64,000 nucleotides of DNA from Limosilactobacillus sp. GTDB lineage: Bacteria; Bacillota; Bacilli; Lactobacillales; Lactobacillaceae. The notes below the pieces were generated by a model, which was not told the DNA's origin, ran no database searches, and was given only the letters and a program-made list of their open reading frames with translations. The DNA lies in NCBI RefSeq assembly GCF_022482365.1, contig NZ_JAKVPE010000001.1, positions 1,302,001 through 1,366,000 on the forward strand, written 5' to 3'. Position numbers and translations under genes: made by a program. Below are positions 1 through 9,414 of the stretch, one piece after another; within the stretch, counting starts at the first letter, position 1; each line of letters opens with the position of its first letter.

Positions 1-1218
1 AACAGGGACGACCTGGACGCCGTCTCCACGACCCAACCGATCTTTATCTACCGGTCGGACTGCCACTCTTCAGTCGGCAACTCCAAGGCCCTGGAACTCG
101 CTGGAATTGATGAGAACACCCCCGACCCGGTTGGCGGGAAGATCGAACGCTTCGCCGATGGCCGACCGACCGGCTTCATGCGGGAGGTGGCCGCATCCCA
201 GCTGCTGATCCGGGCCAAGTCCGCCCAGAGCTACGAAAATGACGTCACCAACATGGTCAACAGCTCCAAGCACTACCTGGCAAACGGCCTGGTGGCAATC
301 GGTGAAATGATGGGGCGGATGAAGCCTTATACCACCCTCAGACTCTACCAGGACGCCGTGAAGGACGGTTTCGCCCCGAAGGCATCAATCTACTACGTCT
401 TCGATGAACTGGACCCAGAAGCGCCGCTCACGCCCAGTGGCGACCAGCAGCTTCGGGTTGCCGGCATCAAGGTCTTCATGGACGGCAGCATCTCCGGCGA
501 GACGGCCTTCAACAAGGAGCCGTACCCGTCCGGCAAAATGGGCGTCAGCCTGACGAGCGTGGAAAAGCTCAAGCAGGAAGTGACCTTTGCCCAAAAGAAC
601 AAGCTCCAGATTGCCATCCACGCGATGGGCAATGCCGCCATCCAGCGGGTCATCGACATTACCAAGGACTTGCAGCCATGGCTGCCTGACATGCCATCAG
701 TCCGGATCGAGCACGCCTCATTGATGACCGATGAGATGTTTGCCCAAATCGATGCCAGTCCGATGAACTATGCCCTGGTTACCCAGCCGATCTTCTACTT
801 TGCCGAGGACGAGTCCTACCGGAATTACCTTTCGCCAGAGCAGTTCAAGACCGCCTACCGGGTTAAGACGATGCTAAACTCGTCTGCCCTGCTCGGCCTG
901 AGCTCCGATGCCCCATGTACGCCCTGGGCGGAGCCTGACAGTCCCTTCTACAGCATCTACGCGGCGGTCACCCGGAAGGCCGCGAATGGCGACGTGGTCA
1001 ACCCCGAAGAGGCCATCACGGTGCCGCAGGCAATTCTCGGCTACACCCGGGACGCAGCCAAGATCGGTGGCTTCGATCAAAATGGAACCCTGACGGCCGG
1101 CAAGGATGCCGATTTTGTAATTTTGAATAAAGATATCTTCACGACCACGCCAGAAGAACTGAAAGATGTTAGAGTTAGTGAAACATGGATCGGTGGACAA
1201 AAGGTCTACCAAAACTAA
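1..1218 (+). CDS. Amidohydrolase family 3 protein (YtcJ-like), 5' truncated by window edge
   Basis: The frame is open from base 1, so the true start lies outside the window; the ATG at 178 is internal. The visible 405 residues are the C-terminal part of a metal-dependent amidohydrolase of the YtcJ/exoenzyme-regulatory type, which hydrolyses amide or carbamoyl bonds in a TIM barrel with a metal site. Seen directly: a barrel His motif (IAIHAMGNAAI), a second (RIEHASLM), the catalytic-Asp segment (LGLSSDAPCTPW), and the C-terminal beta-sandwich closure (AGKDADFVILNKDIF). The substrate cannot be read from sequence. It ends 21 bases before the DedA gene and may be cotranscribed with it. Family call is firm; function is unknown. 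Confidence 0.85.
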   Translation, partial: NRDDLDAVSTTQPIFIYRSDCHSSVGNSKALELAGIDENTPDPVGGKIERFADGRPTGFMREVAASQLLIRAKSAQSYENDVTNMVNSSKHYLANGLVAIGEMMGRMKPYTTLRLYQDAVKDGFAPKASIYYVFDELDPEAPLTPSGDQQLRVAGIKVFMDGSISGETAFNKEPYPSGKMGVSLTSVEKLKQEVTFAQKNKLQIAIHAMGNAAIQRVIDITKDLQPWLPDMPSVRIEHASLMTDEMFAQIDASPMNYALVTQPIFYFAEDESYRNYLSPEQFKTAYRVKTMLNSSALLGLSSDAPCTPWAEPDSPFYSIYAAVTRKAANGDVVNPEEAITVPQAILGYTRDAAKIGGFDQNGTLTAGKDADFVILNKDIFTTTPEELKDVRVSETWIGGQKVYQN

Positions 1219-1239
1219 CTCTCGACAGGAGCGTGCTGA

Positions 1240-1851
1240 ATGAACGCGTGGATCACCACCCTCATCAACCACTATGGCTACCTAGCCATCACCCTTTTAA
1301 TTGCCCTGGAAAATATCTTTCCACCCCTGCCCTCTGAAATCATCCTGACGATGAGCGGCTTTCTTGCCACCAAAAGTGCACTGACGATCGGCGGCGTGAT
1401 TTTCAGCGCTACCGTGGGCTCGCTGATCGGTGCCCTGGTGCTCTATGCGCTGGGCCGCCAACTCACCGTGACCCGGCTGGGAAGCGTGCTTACAAGCCGG
1501 CCCTTCCGGCTGCTCGGTTTTCGCCACGACGATGCCCAAAAAGCTGTCGATTGGTTTAACCAGCACGGCACCGGCGGAATCCTGTACGGCCGGTGCATTC
1601 CCGTCATCCGCAGCCTAATCTCGATTCCGGTGGGGATTGCCCAAACATCGCTCCCCCGTTTCTGCCTGCTGACGACAATCGGAAGCGCGGTCTGGAACAC
1701 CATTTTGGTTGGTCTCGGTGCCTGGGTGGGCGCATCATGGTCAAAGATCGTGACCATTTTCGACCAGTACACCACCGTGGCGATAGTGATCATGGTATTC
1801 ATTGCTGCCTATTTTCTGTATCGGTGGTATCAAAAACGAATTAAGAAGTGA
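1240..1851 (+). CDS. DedA family integral membrane protein
   Basis: A 203-residue membrane protein of the DedA/SNARE-associated family. Seen: an amphipathic N-terminus followed by the family signature (ENIFPPLPSEIIL), the conserved Gly/Arg core (YGRCIPVIRSLISIPVG), several hydrophobic spans and a basic C-terminus (WYQKRIKK). DedA proteins are implicated in lipid-carrier flipping (undecaprenyl phosphate, phosphatidylethanolamine), proton-motive-force homeostasis and resistance to cationic compounds. Which role applies here is not visible. A GACAGGAGC ribosome site precedes the ATG, and a strong terminator follows within a few bases of the stop, so it is the last gene of its transcript. Confidence 0.88.
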   Translation: MNAWITTLINHYGYLAITLLIALENIFPPLPSEIILTMSGFLATKSALTIGGVIFSATVGSLIGALVLYALGRQLTVTRLGSVLTSRPFRLLGFRHDDAQKAVDWFNQHGTGGILYGRCIPVIRSLISIPVGIAQTSLPRFCLLTTIGSAVWNTILVGLGAWVGASWSKIVTIFDQYTTVAIVIMVFIAAYFLYRWYQKRIKK

Positions 1852-1852
1852 C

Positions 1853-1893
1853 AAAAAGGCCCCGTTCGCGTTGTTGCGAACGGGGCCTTTTTT
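1853..1893. terminator. Intrinsic terminator, bidirectional
   Basis: Near-perfect hairpin AAAAAGGCCCCGTTCGC / GCGAACGGGGCCTTTTTT with a short loop. It has T-runs on both strands, so it can end both the DedA transcript and the convergent gluconate-operon regulator transcript. Confidence 0.92.
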
Positions 1894-1941
1894 CGCCTCT
1901 GAATGGAAAAGCAGATTTCTAAAGTCCTTCCCCACTTTTTA

Positions 1942-2943
1942 CTACAATGAAGGCTTGTCAATAAACTCAACTGGCAAAACTGTCAGGTCACTCTGGGTTG
2001 TCTTGCCTTGAATCTGGTGGAGCAGTTTCTTGGCGGCAAGCCGACCCATTAATTCAACATCCTGCTTTAGTAGAAAGATCCCACCCTGAACATACTTCGA
2101 CCAGTCCCAGTCATCAAAACTAACTAGGCCAACATCTTCGGGAAAACGGATACCAGCAGAATGGAAAATATCAAGGATCGAGAAAAGCACCGGTCCCATC
2201 AGCGAAATTACAGCAGTCCGACCGCGCAAGCCTCTAATTGCCTTTAGTAGCTCACGATGAAGCCACTCGCTGCTATGCCCCTGCGTTTCAAGATCATAGT
2301 ACAGCAAGCCGAAGTCTTCAGCAGCCATTTTGAGCCCGGCAATCCGGGGAATCTGTCCTGAGGCTTGGGCAAAGTGGGCACTGACCGCCAAGATGTTTTG
2401 ATAGCCACGCTGTTTAAAAACCCGGCCCAGCTGATAACAGGCATCCTGGTTGGCACTTGTTACTTTCCCGATGTCATCAGGTTGATCTTTAACTTCTCGG
2501 TCAACCAGCACCAGGGGAACATCCCGACGCCGACATTCGGCGAATGAGTCATAGTTGATTGAATCAGGTTGAACAATAATTCCGTCAGCCCGCAGTTCAA
2601 ATAGGCGTTGCAACGATCGTTGTTCGACGTCTAGCATGTTGTTAGTATTCATCATCACAATGTCGTAGCCCGCCGGTTTCAAAACATCATCAATTCCCTT
2701 TGCCAGCAAGCAGGAGAAGGTGTTGGAAACATCCCCTACTAGAAGCCCGACGACATAGCTGTTGCTTTGACGCAGTTGCCGGGCAGACGCAGTCGGAACG
2801 TAATTCAATTCCTTAATTGTCTGGGCAATTTTTGCCTTTGTCTTGTCGCTCATCTTCGAATATTTGCCATTGAGATAGCGCGAAACGGTGGTTTGGGAAA
2901 CACCGGCCGTTTTGGCAACTTGTGAGATCGTTGCTCGTTTCAC
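1942..2943 (-). CDS. LacI family transcriptional regulator of the gluconate operon
   Basis: LacI/GalR repressor of about 333 residues: N-terminal helix-turn-helix (TISQVAKTAGVSQTTVSRYL), hinge region, then a periplasmic-binding-protein-like effector domain (VVGLLVGDVSNTFSCLLAKG onward). I chose the GTG at 2943 because it puts the helix-turn-helix at the usual distance from the start. The ATG at 2961 sits only about 17 bases after a TGGTATAAT extended -10 and has no ribosome site. It lies downstream of gntK, gntP and the dehydrogenase on the same strand, so it most likely senses gluconate or 6-phosphogluconate and represses that operon (inference). The extended -10 suggests it also has its own promoter. 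Confidence 0.85.
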   Translation of the reverse strand: MKRATISQVAKTAGVSQTTVSRYLNGKYSKMSDKTKAKIAQTIKELNYVPTASARQLRQSNSYVVGLLVGDVSNTFSCLLAKGIDDVLKPAGYDIVMMNTNNMLDVEQRSLQRLFELRADGIIVQPDSINYDSFAECRRRDVPLVLVDREVKDQPDDIGKVTSANQDACYQLGRVFKQRGYQNILAVSAHFAQASGQIPRIAGLKMAAEDFGLLYYDLETQGHSSEWLHRELLKAIRGLRGRTAVISLMGPVLFSILDIFHSAGIRFPEDVGLVSFDDWDWSKYVQGGIFLLKQDVELMGRLAAKKLLHQIQGKTTQSDLTVLPVEFIDKPSL

Positions 2944-2988
2944 TGCTTTTCCACTTCCCATAATTAAGATAACAATTTATTATACCAG

Positions 2989-3756
2989 CTATCTTAGCAG
3001 GTAACCGCCATCAACTGGAATTGTTACTCCGGTAATATAATTGGCAGCGTCACTAGCCAGGAAAACGGCCACTCCCATCAGTTCAGACGGGTCGGCCCAG
3101 TGCCCGGCTGGAATGTGCTCCAGAATCTCTTTACTCCGAACGGGGTCTTCTTGCAGCGCCTTTGTCATCGGGGTGTTGATATAGCCCGGCGCGATTGCAT
3201 TGACTTGGATGTTTTCCGGTGCTAATGCATCAGCGTATGCTTTTGTCAAGCCAACGATTCCGTGTTTGCTGGCCGTATATGGAAAGATAAACTTACCGGC
3301 CCGATACGACTGCATGGAGCCAATGTTAATGATTTTCCCCGAGTGCTGCTTGGCCATTTCTTTGGCAACCGCGTGCGATAGGTAATAAACCGCGTTTAAA
3401 TTCAAATTGATCACTTTGCGCCAGTCAGCATCCTGAAAATCCCGCCAGTTATTGCGCAGCTGCATTCCGGCATTATTAACCAGGATGTCAATACTGCCCA
3501 GTTGCTCTAGCGCTGCGGCAACGATTTTGTCCGCGGCACCGTCTGCGGTCACATCTTGCGAAAGAAAACTGGCCTTACCGTCATGCTGATCCGCGAATTT
3601 GCGAATTTGGTCCCAGCCTTTCTCAGTGCGACTAACAACCATAACATTAGCACCGACCGTCAGCATCGCCTTAGTGTAGTACTCACCAAGGCCCGTTGCC
3701 CCACCGGTAATAATTGCGTTCTTCCCTTTCAAGGAAAAGCTATTCAAACTAAACAT
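2989..3756 (-). CDS. SDR family oxidoreductase (gluconate 5-dehydrogenase-like)
   Basis: Classical short-chain dehydrogenase, 255 residues. Seen: Rossmann glycine motif (ITGGATGLGEYY), NNAG (LVNNAGMQL), the catalytic Ser and YxxxK (GSMQSYRAG, then PYTASKHGIVGL), and the C-terminal PVDGGYLL. The closest described functions are gluconate 5-dehydrogenase and 2-deoxy-gluconate 3-dehydrogenase. Placement between a gluconate permease and a LacI regulator fits oxidation/reduction of gluconate to 5-ketogluconate. The start is the ATG at 3756, preceded by GGGAGA at 7 bases; an ATG 15 bases upstream lacks a spaced ribosome site. No 6-phosphogluconate dehydrogenase is in the operon, so the phosphorylated product must be processed elsewhere. 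Confidence 0.85.
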   Translation of the reverse strand: MFSLNSFSLKGKNAIITGGATGLGEYYTKAMLTVGANVMVVSRTEKGWDQIRKFADQHDGKASFLSQDVTADGAADKIVAAALEQLGSIDILVNNAGMQLRNNWRDFQDADWRKVINLNLNAVYYLSHAVAKEMAKQHSGKIINIGSMQSYRAGKFIFPYTASKHGIVGLTKAYADALAPENIQVNAIAPGYINTPMTKALQEDPVRSKEILEHIPAGHWADPSELMGVAVFLASDAANYITGVTIPVDGGYLLR

Positions 3757-3784
3757 CACGACATCTCCCATCCTGAAATGACAA

Positions 3785-5131
3785 CTATGCTAAGAACAGT
3801 GACATTGCGTAAACAGAGGCCAAACCAGCTAAGGCAAGGACCGAGGTCAGAGTTGACCAAGAAAGCAGCGTTTCCTTCAGGGACAGGCCGAAGTATTCCT
3901 TGATCATCCAGAAGCCGGCATCGTTTACGTGGTCACAGAAGACGGAACCGGCACCGATTGCCAGCACCATCAAGGCGGCCATCGCGGACTGAGAGCCAAA
4001 TTGCTGTGCCATTGGGGCAATCAATCCGGCAGCAGTCATTGAAGCAACCGTCGATGAACCCAGGGCAACCCGCAGCACGGCAGTAATCAACCAAGCGGCC
4101 AGGATTGGCGACATGTTGGTGTGAGCAAAAAGCGTGGAAACATAGGTGGAAACACCACCGGCAACCAGGACCTGCTTGAAGGCCCCACCACCACCAATGA
4201 TCAGCAGCATTGGTGCGATGTTCTTAACTGAGGTCGTCAGTGAATTGTTAATTTCTTTAATCGTCTTATTCCGGTGAACACCCATCGTAAACATGGAGAA
4301 GATCAGGGAAATCAGCATTGCGGCATCGGGAGCCCCAACAAATTGAATAAATTCGTTTACTGGGTTGCTCTTCGGCAGTACGAATGAGCAAATTGTGGCA
4401 ACAGCAATCAGAATAACAGGCATCATGGCAGTCAGAACGGAAATACCAAAGCCTGGGGTGTCTTCCAACTTAAATTCCTTGTATTCTCCAAGGACGGAGA
4501 TGTCAACGTCCTTCCGGTAAACGCGTGGGTAAACCTTTTGCAGAACCCAGTTGAAGACTGGCCCGGCAATGATAATCGTTGGAATTGCAGCAATGATTCC
4601 AAGCAGGAGAACGTGACCCAGGTTAGCATCGAGCATTCCAGCAACCGCCGTCGGAGCCGGGTGTGGTGGCAAGAAGGCGTGGGCAACATTCAACGTAGCA
4701 GCCATTGGAATACCAAGGTAGAGCAGTGGCATGTCCAGTTCCCGGGCAATGATAAAGATGATTGGCAAAACAACGACCAGCCCAACCTCAAAGAAGAGGG
4801 CCAAACCAATGATAAAGGAAGCCAGAATAACGGCAAGCTGAATCCAACGGCGACCGAACTTCTGAATCAAAGTCGTTGCAATCCGGTAACCACCACCGGC
4901 ATCGGAAACCAGGGCGCCAAGCATTGAACCAAAACCAAAAATAATTGCTAAGTGGCCGAGCTGGCTGCCGATCCCGGCTTCAATTGCTGTTGGGATTTTA
5001 GCAATCGGCACTTTTAAGAGGAGTGCAATCAGGAACGACGTGACAACTAATGAAACAAAGGTGTTTAACTTTAATTTAACAATCAAGAAAATCAGAAAGA
5101 TAACACCAATTAGAACGATAAGTAATGGCAT
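3785..5131 (-). CDS. gntP: Gluconate:H+ symporter, GntP family
   Basis: A 448-residue, strongly hydrophobic permease of the GntP/GntT family with about a dozen membrane spans. Seen: FGFGSMLGALVSDAGGG in the first half, HAFLPPHPAPTAVA (the family's conserved loop), and C-terminal FCDHVNDAGFWMIKEYFGLS. It imports gluconate or a related sugar acid with protons. The gene directly follows the FGGY kinase (16-base gap) and precedes the dehydrogenase, so import and phosphorylation are coordinated. The AAAGGAGC ribosome site before the ATG is well placed. Exact substrate (gluconate, idonate, glycerate) is inferred from the kinase and family. Confidence 0.92.
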   Translation of the reverse strand: MPLLIVLIGVIFLIFLIVKLKLNTFVSLVVTSFLIALLLKVPIAKIPTAIEAGIGSQLGHLAIIFGFGSMLGALVSDAGGGYRIATTLIQKFGRRWIQLAVILASFIIGLALFFEVGLVVVLPIIFIIARELDMPLLYLGIPMAATLNVAHAFLPPHPAPTAVAGMLDANLGHVLLLGIIAAIPTIIIAGPVFNWVLQKVYPRVYRKDVDISVLGEYKEFKLEDTPGFGISVLTAMMPVILIAVATICSFVLPKSNPVNEFIQFVGAPDAAMLISLIFSMFTMGVHRNKTIKEINNSLTTSVKNIAPMLLIIGGGGAFKQVLVAGGVSTYVSTLFAHTNMSPILAAWLITAVLRVALGSSTVASMTAAGLIAPMAQQFGSQSAMAALMVLAIGAGSVFCDHVNDAGFWMIKEYFGLSLKETLLSWSTLTSVLALAGLASVYAMSLFLA

Positions 5132-5147
5132 TTTGTTTGCTCCTTTC

Positions 5148-6680
5148 CTACTTGTCTTCTGTCATTTGCTGAAGATCGGCAATTTTGGCATATGCCGGGG
5201 ACATTAAATCAGCAATCTGTTCAAACACTGGTTGATATTTCTGGTAGACGGAAACGGCAGCCGCCTGTGGCTTGTAAACTTCCTCTTTGCCAATGAATTT
5301 TTGAACGGCGTCAAGGCTATCAATCATCCCGAGGCTCTTCATCGCCATCGTAATGGCACCTAAACAGCCCGACTCAAATGCATCGGGAATCTCAACCTGG
5401 CAATTCAAAATATTTGCCAGCATTTGCTTCCAGACTTTTGACTTGGCAAAGCCGCCGGTCGCAGTCACACTCTTCGGTTCACCCACCAGGTTCGTGACCG
5501 CCTTGTAGACGCTATGGATGTTCATATTGATTCCTTCCATCACCGCCCGCAGCATATCGGTCCGAGTATGGAGATTATTAAGTCCGCAAAAGCTGCCGCG
5601 TGCATTGGCATCCCACAACGGCGCGCGTTCACCACCGAGGTATGGGTTGAAAATCAATCCATGAGCACCAGCCGGAACATCAGCAATGACCTGATTGGCA
5701 AGCGTATACGGATCGATTCCCTCATTCTTGACGGCACTAGCGTCAACGAAATGCTCAACTGCCCACTGGAAAACCGCCCCACCGTTATTCAGCGGTCCAC
5801 CAACTAACCACAGTCCGTTATCAATTGCGTAACAGAATAGCCGTTGCTGCGGATCGATTACTGGTTGGTCAGTGGCAACCCGGACAGCGGCGGACGTCCC
5901 AATTGTGATTGCCACCGTATTTTTCCTCGTAGCACCAACACCGAGATTTGATAGGGCCCCGTCAAATGCCCCGTAGACGAACGGGGTGTCTCGAGGAATC
6001 CCCATCGCTTCTTGGGCCTGAGCGGTCAAGCCAATTTCTTGAGCCGTTCCGCTGACGATCTCTGGCAGCTCTTCAGCCGAGACCTTTGCCAAGGCCAACG
6101 CCTGTTCATCCCAGCTGCCAGTATTGATGTTCAGCATTCCAGTACAAGAAGCAATCGAAACATCGACCTTGAAAACACCGAAGAGCTGATAAAACAGGTA
6201 CGATTTAATATCGGCAACGTACTTTGTTTGCGCCCAGATTGCCGGCTTTGCTTTTTGCAGCCACATTAACTTAGTCAACGGTGACATCGGGTGAATCGGT
6301 GTCCCTGTCTTAACGTAAATCTGCTTGCCTTCCGGTGAACGCCGCAGATTAGCCGCAATTGTTTTTGCTCGGGTATCCGCCCAGGTCAGTGCCCGGGTCA
6401 GTGGCTGGTGATGCTCATCCAGCAAGATCACACTTTGGTTAGCGCTCGAGAAGGAAACCGCTAACAATTTTCCATTTGTTAAATCTGCCTGAGCAGCGAC
6501 ATCATGAATGACCTTCTCGACCGCAGCAACCAGCTGATCAGGGTTTTGTTCCGCCATTCCGAGCGGGTCACGGTATAGGGGATAGCCCTGCTTGGCCTGC
6601 CCAAGAACCGTTGCCTGTTCATCGTACAGAACAGCCTTGGTGCTGGTAGTTCCTACGTCGACTCCAATTAAGTAATTCAC
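5148..6680 (-). CDS. gntK: Gluconokinase, FGGY carbohydrate kinase family
   Basis: A 510-residue FGGY kinase. Seen: N-terminal phosphate loop (IGVDVGTTSTKAVLYD), the family's substrate-binding segment (FVYGAFDGALSNLGVGA), a second nucleotide-binding block (ITIGTSAAVRV) and the C-terminal Gly-rich segment (TATGGFAKSKVWKQMLANIL). Length and order match gram-positive gluconokinases, which make 6-phosphogluconate, an entry point to the pentose-phosphate/phosphoketolase route. Xylulokinase or glycerol kinase are the alternatives; adjacency to GntP favours gluconate. The start is a GTG behind AAAGGTGG at 7 bases. It is the first gene of the operon and lies directly behind the operator-overlapped promoter. 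Confidence 0.9.
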   Translation of the reverse strand: MNYLIGVDVGTTSTKAVLYDEQATVLGQAKQGYPLYRDPLGMAEQNPDQLVAAVEKVIHDVAAQADLTNGKLLAVSFSSANQSVILLDEHHQPLTRALTWADTRAKTIAANLRRSPEGKQIYVKTGTPIHPMSPLTKLMWLQKAKPAIWAQTKYVADIKSYLFYQLFGVFKVDVSIASCTGMLNINTGSWDEQALALAKVSAEELPEIVSGTAQEIGLTAQAQEAMGIPRDTPFVYGAFDGALSNLGVGATRKNTVAITIGTSAAVRVATDQPVIDPQQRLFCYAIDNGLWLVGGPLNNGGAVFQWAVEHFVDASAVKNEGIDPYTLANQVIADVPAGAHGLIFNPYLGGERAPLWDANARGSFCGLNNLHTRTDMLRAVMEGINMNIHSVYKAVTNLVGEPKSVTATGGFAKSKVWKQMLANILNCQVEIPDAFESGCLGAITMAMKSLGMIDSLDAVQKFIGKEEVYKPQAAAVSVYQKYQPVFEQIADLMSPAYAKIADLQQMTEDK

Positions 6681-6713
6681 ATCTAACCCACCTTTATATG
6701 CATTCTAATAGTT

Positions 6714-6806
6714 TTGAAAGCGTTTTTGTTTATCGATACACCAAGTATAATATATCTAGTTGATAGCGCTGTCAATAGTTTTAGAAAAATAATGAAATCG
6801 ATTCCC
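6714..6806 (-). promoter_or_regulatory. gntK promoter with LacI-type operator and cre sites
   Basis: On the minus strand a consensus -35 TTGACA (6770-6775) and -10 TATTAT (6747-6752) are 17 bases apart. A near-palindrome TTGATAGCGCTGTCAA (6760-6775) covers the -35 and part of the spacer, as expected for a repressor operator. Two further matches to the cre consensus WTGNAANCGNWNNCW lie at 6714-6728 (downstream of the -10) and 6792-6806 (upstream of the -35). Together they suggest specific repression plus CcpA control. Which protein binds which site is inference. Confidence 0.75.
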
Positions 6807-6828
6807 TAAATAAACAAAATAAAAATGA

Positions 6829-6872
6829 AAAAGCCCCCGTTCGCTGTAATAAAACGAACGAGAGCTTCTTCA
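6829..6872 (-). terminator. Terminator of the galK-galT-galR transcript
   Basis: Inverted repeat with CGTTCG/CGAACG core and flanking GAAGAAGCTC/GGGCTTTTTC arms, followed on the minus strand by a T-rich tract. It begins immediately after the galR stop. Confidence 0.8.
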
Positions 6873-6874
6873 TT

Positions 6875-7900
<1,026 letters not shown>

Positions 7901-7918
7901 CTATTTTACCAACTTTTA

Positions 7919-9367
7919 CTATAATTTTTCAACAAAGCGATCCCAGCCGGCTTGACCCGCGGCGTCATCCTTGAAGACCCCGGCATTTTCAAGCACGTTG
8001 GCAAAGACGTTGGCCAGTTCCTGTTCCATCACTTCGTCCACGTTGTCCTTGGTAATGGTCATCTTGGCCTGGATTTCTTTGGCCCATGGCAAGTGGCTGT
8101 CGGCAATCTGGTTGTCTTCGCCGAGCCAGAACTTCTTAACTTCGGCCAATTCACTCTTCAGCCGTGCTGGCAGGATTGCCCGGCCCATGACTTCGATCAG
8201 GCCGATGTTTTCCTTCTTGATGTGCCAGAGCTTTTCGTGTGGGTGGAAGATGCCCAGTGGGTACTGATCGCTGGTGTTGTTGTCACGCAGAACCAGGTCG
8301 AGGACGAACTTCTTGCCGTCACGGTGCATGATTGGCGTAACCGTGTGGTGACGGGTATCACCATCGAAGGCCTTGATGCTCAGGCTCTCGTCGCTGTAGT
8401 GATCCCAAACGTTGATGATGTGGGTTCCGAGGTCAATCAGTTGTTCAGTGTTGGCACTGGTCAGGCGAATGTCGCTCATTGGCCAGTTGACGATGCCGGC
8501 TTCGACATCTGGGAAGTCCTTGAATTCAAGCGGCTTCTTGATCTCAGCCTTCATCATTGGGAAGCTGTGCCGACCACCCTGGTAGTGTTCGTGGGCCAAC
8601 ATGGAGCCACCGACGATTGGCAGGTCGGCGTTGGAGCCAACGAAGTAAGCAGGAATCTGCTTCTCAATCTCGACCAGGTTGATCAGGGTCTGCCGGTTGA
8701 TGTGCATTGGTTCGTGCTTGCTGTCCAAGAAGATGCAGTGTTCGTTGAAGTAGGCGTATGGTGAGTACTGGAAGCCCCACTTGTGACCGCCGATCATCAT
8801 CCGAATGACCCGGTGGTTGCTCCGCGCAGCCTGGCCTAAGCGACCCTTGTAGCCTTCGTTTTCCATGCAGAGGGCACATTGTGGGTACTTCTTCTTGGTG
8901 TCGTGGGCAGCAGCAGCAATGGCCTTTGGATCCTTTTCCGGCTTCGAAAGGTTGATGGTAATTTCCAGGTTGCCGTACTTGGTTGGCTTGTCAAAGACGA
9001 CGTTCTTCTTGATGGCTTCGACCTTGACGTAGTTGTTGCTGGTACACAGGTTGTAGAACCAGTTGGTTGCCGTGTCCGGTGACTGCTGGTACTTTTCCCA
9101 GAATTCGTGGTTAACAACGGACGGGCGTGGCGTCATCAGGTCATACAGCTGGTCGTTTAAGATTTCGCGCGCCGTCTGACCGTCCTCGATCTTGCCGCGT
9201 GAAACAGCCAGGTCGACCAGTTGGCTAACCAGGGATTCCCCGTCTTTTGCTTCAACGTCTTCATCACCGACAAAGCCGCGGATCTTGTTCAAGACGTAGA
9301 TCCGGTCCAGCGGTTCATAAGCGCCGCTTGCAATGACCTTATCAGCATATTCTTCCATTAACTTCAT
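7919..9367 (-). CDS. galT: UDP-glucose--hexose-1-phosphate uridylyltransferase, class II
   Basis: A 482-residue GalT of the gram-positive class II type, longer than the E. coli class I enzyme (about 350). It swaps UMP between UDP-glucose and galactose-1-phosphate in the Leloir pathway. Seen: the histidine-rich catalytic loop (GGSMLAHEHYQGGRHSFP) and the conserved CALCMENEGYKGRLGQ block. It lies between galK (47-base gap) and galR on the same strand. No galE or galM is in this cluster, so epimerase activity must be encoded elsewhere. The start ATG follows GAGGGG; an in-frame ATG three codons later is also possible. Confidence 0.95.
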   Translation of the reverse strand: MKLMEEYADKVIASGAYEPLDRIYVLNKIRGFVGDEDVEAKDGESLVSQLVDLAVSRGKIEDGQTAREILNDQLYDLMTPRPSVVNHEFWEKYQQSPDTATNWFYNLCTSNNYVKVEAIKKNVVFDKPTKYGNLEITINLSKPEKDPKAIAAAAHDTKKKYPQCALCMENEGYKGRLGQAARSNHRVIRMMIGGHKWGFQYSPYAYFNEHCIFLDSKHEPMHINRQTLINLVEIEKQIPAYFVGSNADLPIVGGSMLAHEHYQGGRHSFPMMKAEIKKPLEFKDFPDVEAGIVNWPMSDIRLTSANTEQLIDLGTHIINVWDHYSDESLSIKAFDGDTRHHTVTPIMHRDGKKFVLDLVLRDNNTSDQYPLGIFHPHEKLWHIKKENIGLIEVMGRAILPARLKSELAEVKKFWLGEDNQIADSHLPWAKEIQAKMTITKDNVDEVMEQELANVFANVLENAGVFKDDAAGQAGWDRFVEKL

Positions 9368-9414
9368 TGAATCTCGTTCCCCTCATTTTCAGCGTTCAAA
9401 CAAGTAAATACGAA

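Noticed and set aside
7952-8764. Long open frame opposite galT
   Set aside because: Composition is the complement of galT codons (Val/Leu/Gly/Phe-rich); no domain and no start signals.
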